A stretch of DNA of 64,000 bases from Symbiodinium natans (Eukaryota > Sar > Dinophyceae > Suessiales > Symbiodiniaceae). This document shows, piece after piece, positions 58,601-64,000 of the stretch. The stretch covers positions 1 to 64,000 of the forward strand of contig CAJNDS010001247.1 in assembly GCA_905221605.1 (NCBI GenBank), written 5' to 3'. How positions within the stretch are numbered: the stretch's first letter is position 1; each line of letters opens with the position of its first letter. The position numbers were made by a program, and so were the translations under genes. The notes under the pieces were generated by a model. The model saw only the letters and a list, made by a program, of their open reading frames with translations, searched no databases and was not told where the DNA came from.

Positions 58601-61287
58601 GTCAGATCTATTCCCTGCTATGGGGCCTACCCTCGCCTTGGCGCAGGCACTCTGAATCTCTACCCGCAGCTCAGGGTTTAGGGTTTAGGGTTTAGGGTTT
58701 AGGGTTTAGGGTTTAGGGTTTAGGGTTTAGGGTTTAGGGTTTAGGGTTTAGGGTTTAGGGTTTAGGGTTTAGGGTTTAGGGTTTAGGGTTTAGGGTTTAG
58801 GGTTTGGGTCTAGATAGTGTATACTTTGGGCCCTGAAGGGTTCCTATCTAGTAGCTTTATGCGGCCCCAAGTATATATGTTCAGTTCTCTAAATTAGGGT
58901 CTCCCTTGTGGGTACCCTACGTAAGAGGGCCGCCTTAGAATAAGGACCCCAAAAGGGACCCTGAACCCTAAACGCCCTAAACCCTAAACCGCCTAACCCT
59001 AAACCCTAAACCCTAAGCCCTAACCCCTAAACCCTAAACCCTAAACCCTAAACCCTGAACCCTGAACCCTGAACCCTAAACCAAAAAAGGCTCCCCTCAC
59101 CATCAGAGGCACTTGGAGCTGAGGGGCGCGTCCCATTCGGGAGGATCTCTTCACCCAATGGGCCAACCCTGCGACCGATTCAGGGGTTTCGGATGTAAGG
59201 AGTGAGGGGTTTAGGGTTTAGGGTTTAGGGTTTAGGGTTTAGGGTTTAGGGTTTAGGGTTTAGGGTTTAGGGTTTAGTAGTTAGGGGTTTGTAGCATGTG
59301 ATAGCAAGCTCGGTTGTCCAGAAACTTGGGAAAATGATTTCACATGTTTGCTCACAAGCGAGCCGAAGCCACAAAATGGAAATACTTGCTTCAACACCCC
59401 CTGTGTTATTCTATGGGGCGGGGCGCGTCGGTCATATTTTGCCCTAAACTGAGTAAACCCGAAACCCTATTATAAACCCTGAACCCCTTTACGGACGAAG
59501 CAGGAGACCGAGAGGGGAGGAGTACGCAGGAGACCCGGGCGAGAATACCTGAGTTCAGCCTCTAACCCGAAGGCTCTAAGGACTCTCGCTTTGGGGCTTT
59601 TGGGTCCCACAACCCTTCCTATATCAGGTTTTTTGGGCCATTTTGAGCCTGAGGTCAGCAACCCGGTGTTGCCTGGAACGAGTACTCCTGGCTTACTTCC
59701 TCAGACCCTAAACCCTAAACCCTAAACCCTAAACCCTAAACCCTAAACCCTAAACCCTAAACCCTAAACCCTAAAACCCTAACCCTAACCACCCAAAGGT
59801 TCCGTATACCACCCTGTCAGGATCCTCCCAACCTGGTGAGAATCAACCCAAAACTGTGAAAGGAGGAACATAGAAGTCATGCCCTAGACCCTTTAAACCC
59901 TAAACTCGACACCCTGAACCCCAAACCCGAAAACCTCAACCCTAAACCCTAGGGTACCCTTGCGGACTGCCCCCGCCCCCTTCCTAAACCCTAAACCCTG
60001 AACCCTAAACCCTAAACCCTAAACTTGAGGTGCTTTCTTGAGGTCCAGCTTCCCAGTTCCATCGGCGTGTGGCTTAGGTTTGGGTTGCAGGCTTCCCGCC
60101 CCAGATAATTGCGACCCTTGGGGTTTAGGGTTTAGGGTTTAGGGTTTAGGGTTTAGGGTTTAGGGTTTAGGGTTTAGGGTTTAGGGTTTAGGAACCCAAC
60201 CCCAGAAGCCCCAAATGCCAGCCCTAAACCCTGCCCTTCCCTGCTTCGGAAAGAACTTAGTTCCAGGGATGAAGTTCTGCCCCCCCAAGTCAAGCGACCG
60301 ATTCAAGGTGGGAATTAGAGGGTTTCGGAGGCTCCGTCAAGGCCGAAGCGAAAGGTAATTTGCCAGCTTGGGTACACCGAAGGCGTGGAGCTCTTGACCC
60401 CCAAGCCCTAAACCCTAAACCCTAAACCCTAAAAACCTCATTGCAAGCCACAACTTCGAGCTCCAAGCCCGTTCCCCGTCCCTCCCCCCCACAAACACGG
60501 AACAGGAACAGGATCTGGGTTTAGGGTTCAGCAGGTTTTGGGTTTAGGGTTTAGGGTTTAAGGTTTAGGGTTTCGGGTCTAGGGTTTAGGGTTCAGGGCA
60601 TTCAGGTCTTAGGTCAGAGCCTCACCGAGGATGTCAGGACCACAACGCAGTTGCGGCAAAGCCGAAGCTGGGTGGGAGCCTGGTGCACCTTCGAGCTTTT
60701 TGTTGGGGTTTAGGGTTTAGGGCTAGGGTTTAGGGTTTAGGGTTTAGGGTTTAGGGTTCAGGGTTCAGGGTTCAGGGTTTAGGGTTTAGGGTTTAGGGTT
60801 TAGGGTAGTTTCATGGCCCCTTAGTCTGGGCCCCTTAGGAGGGGAACCCCTTATACAAGTGAAGGGCCCATACTTCAGAACCCTTATTGAAGGAGGTTAG
60901 GGACCATGCTAAAAGGGGACCATAAAACTACCCTTAGAGGGTTTAGGGTTTAGGGTTTAGGGTTTAGGAGTTAGGGTTTAGGGTTTAGGGTTTAGGGTTT
61001 AGCTTCCCAAAGACCCCAACCCTAAGGCGCGACATAGCTCTCAGAACCTTATATAGGAAGGCCTTTGGGCCCCAACAAATCCCTAAGCTCAGAATCCTTA
61101 GAGCCTTAGGGCGATATCCCGTAGTTAGGGAATATTCCGTAAATGGTAGAAGGGATCCTAAACCCTAAACCCTAAACCCTAAACCCTAAACCCTAAACCC
61201 TAAACCCTAAACCCTAAATCGCACACCCTTTTTCGAGGAGTTCTGGGTTGGGCACGGTGTCAGGTAAGGGGACCGGCTCTAGGGTTA
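58600..61287. repeat. Telomeric tracts, family D, C and G copies, spacers
   Basis: TTTAGGG tracts lie at 58673-58808, 59207-59278, 60119-60192, 60535-60600, 60708-60800 and 60940-61005. CCCTAAA tracts lie at 58963-59080, 59704-59788, 59985-60025 and 61157-61218. Family D is at 58809-58885, directly joined to half of a family C element (58895-58965). The spacers 59285-59700 and 60195-60400 are unique with no gene recognised. Confidence 0.75.
60801..60936. mobile_element. Inverted-repeat element, family G
   Basis: TAGGGTAGTTTCATGGCCCC on the left and GGGGACCATAAAACTACCCTTA on the right are inverse arms. Telomeric tracts lie on both sides. Confidence 0.7.
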
Positions 61288-61427
61288 GGAGTTTACGAAA
61301 ATAAGAGACCCCTACAATAGGCCCCTCTAATAGTAGGATTCCCTTTTAAAGGGTTTAGGGTTAAGGGTTAAGGGTTTAGGGTTGAGGACCCCAGCAAGGT
61401 ACCCCTAATTTCGGAAACCCCCATTTG
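61288..61427. mobile_element. Family C element with telomeric insert
   Basis: GGAGTTTACGAAAATAAGAG on the left; CCCCTAATTTCGGAAACCCCC on the right; centre CTAATAGTAGGATTCCC. Where other copies read CCCTTATAATAAGGACCCC, this one has CCCTTTTAAAGGGTTTAGGG and about four further TTTAGGG/TTAAGGG units (61349-61386) before GACCCC. Confidence 0.75.
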
Positions 61428-64000
61428 GCGATACCCCCCCCAACACAGCTTCTAGCATACTACGAACATACTTACGACTTCTCGTGATGCCTATCTTGTG
61501 ATGGGGCGGGGGGGGGGGGGGTGTGGAGCTGGGTTGGGGTGGGGTGGGGTGGGGGGGCGTTGGGGGTTTTGTATGTGTATGTGTAAGTTTGTACCTATTT
61601 CTATACAAATATATGTACATATAGACATAGAGTAATACATACGCACAGTGTGTTCAAAGCCTTCACCCCAAACCTAATAATATTGGGTCCTGTGGAATTA
61701 GAATGGATGAGTGGGGCAGCTTGCCGTACCAGTAGAAGAATACTTGAACCTTCACATTACCCACACTAGAAGCCTAGTGTTTCAGGTTCTAGGGTATTGA
61801 TGTGTGACCTTTGAGGGTCCCGGCAAATGCACTAAGGGGAGAATATTGAGCACTTATTTCAGCCCTTGACACGGGCCAAAGTTGCTGGAAAAGCCATGCT
61901 TCTTCGGAACGAGCCACTTGTGGTCCTAGCTGCATTTCTCTAAGGCTTCATGTACCTATTATATAGTATATACCTGGTCCCTAAAGAAAACCCCCAAGTA
62001 TAAACCTTGTAGGTGCCTGTGATGCAGGAGCGCGATGCCGCCGTGAGGACTTGGGGGTTTAGGGTTAGGGTTTAGGGTTTAAGGTTTAGGGTTTCACCGA
62101 ATCCGATGAGGTCATTCTGGCACGCGCGCGACGAAGAACATCCCTGAGGGTGGTGGCGTCACCAGCCAACCCGCTTGGCAGAAGAAAGCAAAGTTGGGGA
62201 CCACGTCGAGATGAAAAATTGCCGGTCGTACGAGATTCGCACCGACAATGCCGATGGCGGTCTCCCAGTCGCATCCACGGGCGAAACACTAGATTGCACG
62301 CGAGCCCCTAAACCCTACGCACTAGTTAAGGAGGATAGGCTTGTCAAGGTCCTGATTAATTCTGAAAAGCCTTTGGTGGAGAGAGAGGCGAGACCCTGAA
62401 ACCGCGGCCCCGCCTCTCCTACTTCCAGCCTAGGGTTTAGCCTTTTGGGTTTAGGGTTGTAGGGGTGTACCCCTAAACCCTAAACCCTAAACCCTAAACC
62501 CTAAACCCTAAACCCTAAACCCTAAACCCTAAACCCTAAACCCTAAACCCTAAACCCTAAACCCTAAACCCGAAGCCCTCAGCCCTAAGTTCCAGGCCTT
62601 CGTGGGGCCAGACCTCACGGCTTGGTAGTCGTGCACCTCCATCGGTGTTTCAGGGTTCGGGGTCTAGGGTTGAACCCTCTAGGGTTTAGGGTTTAGGATG
62701 TAGGATTTAGGGTTTAGGATTTAGGGTTTAGGGCTTAGGATTTAGGGTTTAGGGCTTAGGGTTTAGGGTTTAGGGCTTAGGGTTTAGGGCTTTGGGTTTA
62801 CTATATAATCCCTATTATGGACTGTTCGTATAAGGGGGAACATCCCAACATATAAACCCTCATGAACCCTAGAAAAGCTAGAAACCCGGTATAAACCCAA
62901 TAAAACCCTAGAAACACTATAAACCTCGCTGGCTCCGCTCCGGTCTGCTCTTCGGCTAAAACCCTGGCAGCCCGAAACACTGAAGGTTTAGGATTTAGGG
63001 TTTAGGGTTTAGCAAGTCTGGTTTTTGGATTTAGGCGAGTACGTGAGGTGTAGGGTTTCAGGGCTTCGGAGTTTCAAAGTCCGGGTCTATTGCGGGGTTT
63101 CGCTTAGGTCGGAGTTCGTGTCTCTCATATGGCCAGCAAAAAGACCCTCCTACAAGGTGATGGTTCCGGAATCACATCAGCCCATAAACACGTAATCTCC
63201 GGAACCCGCACCACCCCAACCCTGCCCCCCGATGCCCCTCAACCCTATAAACATCAAGACCTAAACCGTACCTACGTACGCAGCGTCACCCACATCCTCT
63301 TCCGCTGTCTGCCTTAACAAAAGACTGGGTCTTTATACCTTGCGATGTTCACCCTTGTAATAACAGTCCTTAATCCTGGTTGGGGTTCTGAATAGTACCC
63401 CTTTTATAGTCCCACTAAGAACTGTGAGGTTCAGGGGGAACATCCCAATTCATACGCCACTAATCCTACAAAACCTGCACAGCCCCAAAAGCCCCAAGAA
63501 CCCTCATGTCAATCCTAATTTAGGGTTCAGAAGTCTGCAGCGCCTGCCTAGGGCTTTTAACACCGAACCCGAAACCCCTGCAGAGTCCCGCAACCCCCTA
63601 AACCCTAAACCCTAAACCCTAAACCCTAAACCCTAAACCCTAAACCCTAAACCCTAAACCCTAAACCCTAAACCCTAAAGGTCCTAGATCTTGGCCTGAA
63701 GGTTCTGGGTGGCTTAAGCCTGGAACCCTAAGGCCTGCACCTCCTGAGCACAAGACAAAAACAATACGCCATCCTAAGCCCGAAAGGGGTTAGGGTTTGG
63801 GGCTTAGGGTTTAGGGTTTAGGGTTTAGGGTTAGGGACTTAGGGTTTAGGCTTAAACCCTAAACTCCAAACCCTAAACACGCCGATGAGTCCGTTAGTAA
63901 CATTGATTGCCTCATGATCATGGGATGCACTTATCCTGAACATGGAAACCCTCAGAAAGGGGACCTTAACGTAGGGAAGCCACGTGACCATGATTCCCTA
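61428..64000. repeat. Spacers, family B and D copies, terminal telomeric tracts
   Basis: A G-rich stretch lies at 61505-61570, then 61600-61940 unique. Family D lies at 61940-62019, half of a family B element at 62800-62849 and a full family B at 63341-63449. TTTAGGG tracts lie at 62050-62095, 62678-62795 and 63784-63855. CCCTAAA tracts lie at 62470-62572 and 63599-63677. Open frames of about 60-74 codons at 62086-62399 and 63129-63317 show no recognisable domain. Confidence 0.7.
63341..63449. mobile_element. Inverted-repeat element, family B
   Basis: TGCGATGTTCACCCTTGTAATAAC on the left; GGTTCAGGGGGAACATCCCAA on the right. Centre CAGTCCTTAATCC and ACTAAGAACTG pair. Confidence 0.65.

Overview
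The window looks like nuclear DNA of a dinoflagellate, most likely of the Symbiodiniaceae type. Two things point there. Hundreds of copies of the plant/dinoflagellate-type telomere heptamer TTTAGGG (CCCTAAA on the other strand) are scattered through the whole 64 kb. The only recognisable host-type gene (38489-39871, minus) is a ten-unit RCC1-like repeat protein with the 'VVTWG...GGDSSAV' unit style that I associate with this group. The assignment is by recognition, not by a search. No rRNA gene, no CRISPR and no bacterial-type operon is visible.

Layout. From 1 to 13.3 kb the sequence alternates short unique spacers with interstitial telomeric-repeat tracts in both orientations. It also holds variant heptamer arrays and a 22-bp satellite (8931-9605). 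From 13379 to 22651 lies a compact non-LTR retrotransposon of about 9.27 kb on the minus strand. It is flanked by a perfect 16-bp target-site duplication and sits inside an older short inverted-repeat element. From 22.7 to 64 kb the telomeric tracts resume, mixed with at least nine families of 80-150 bp inverted-repeat (MITE-like) elements, several nested in each other. This part also holds the RCC1-like gene, a possible degraded small gene (43958-44830), a 1.4-kb TIR element carrying a tRNA-like sequence (54876-56272), and long G or T-then-G tracts.

The retrotransposon is the most interesting object. In order it encodes: ORF1, with hydrophobic segments, an OTU-protease-like domain and a zinc-finger-like motif; ORF2, with no recognised fold and a basic Lys/Gly patch; ORF3, an apurinic endonuclease plus reverse transcriptase ending in a CCHC motif; and ORF4, 545 aa of unknown function. 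The four frames join in unusual ways: a 35-nt overlap, one in-frame UGA, and a 4-nt ATGA overlap with a frame change. The endonuclease has no ATG of its own. The element is therefore either a young copy with two small lesions or one that uses recoding. The sequence alone cannot separate these.

The rest behaves as a gene-poor, repeat-driven landscape. Telomeric tracts interrupt the inverted-repeat elements, telomere variants have spread locally into homogeneous arrays, and one 112-bp repeat has inserted in frame into a coding-like sequence.
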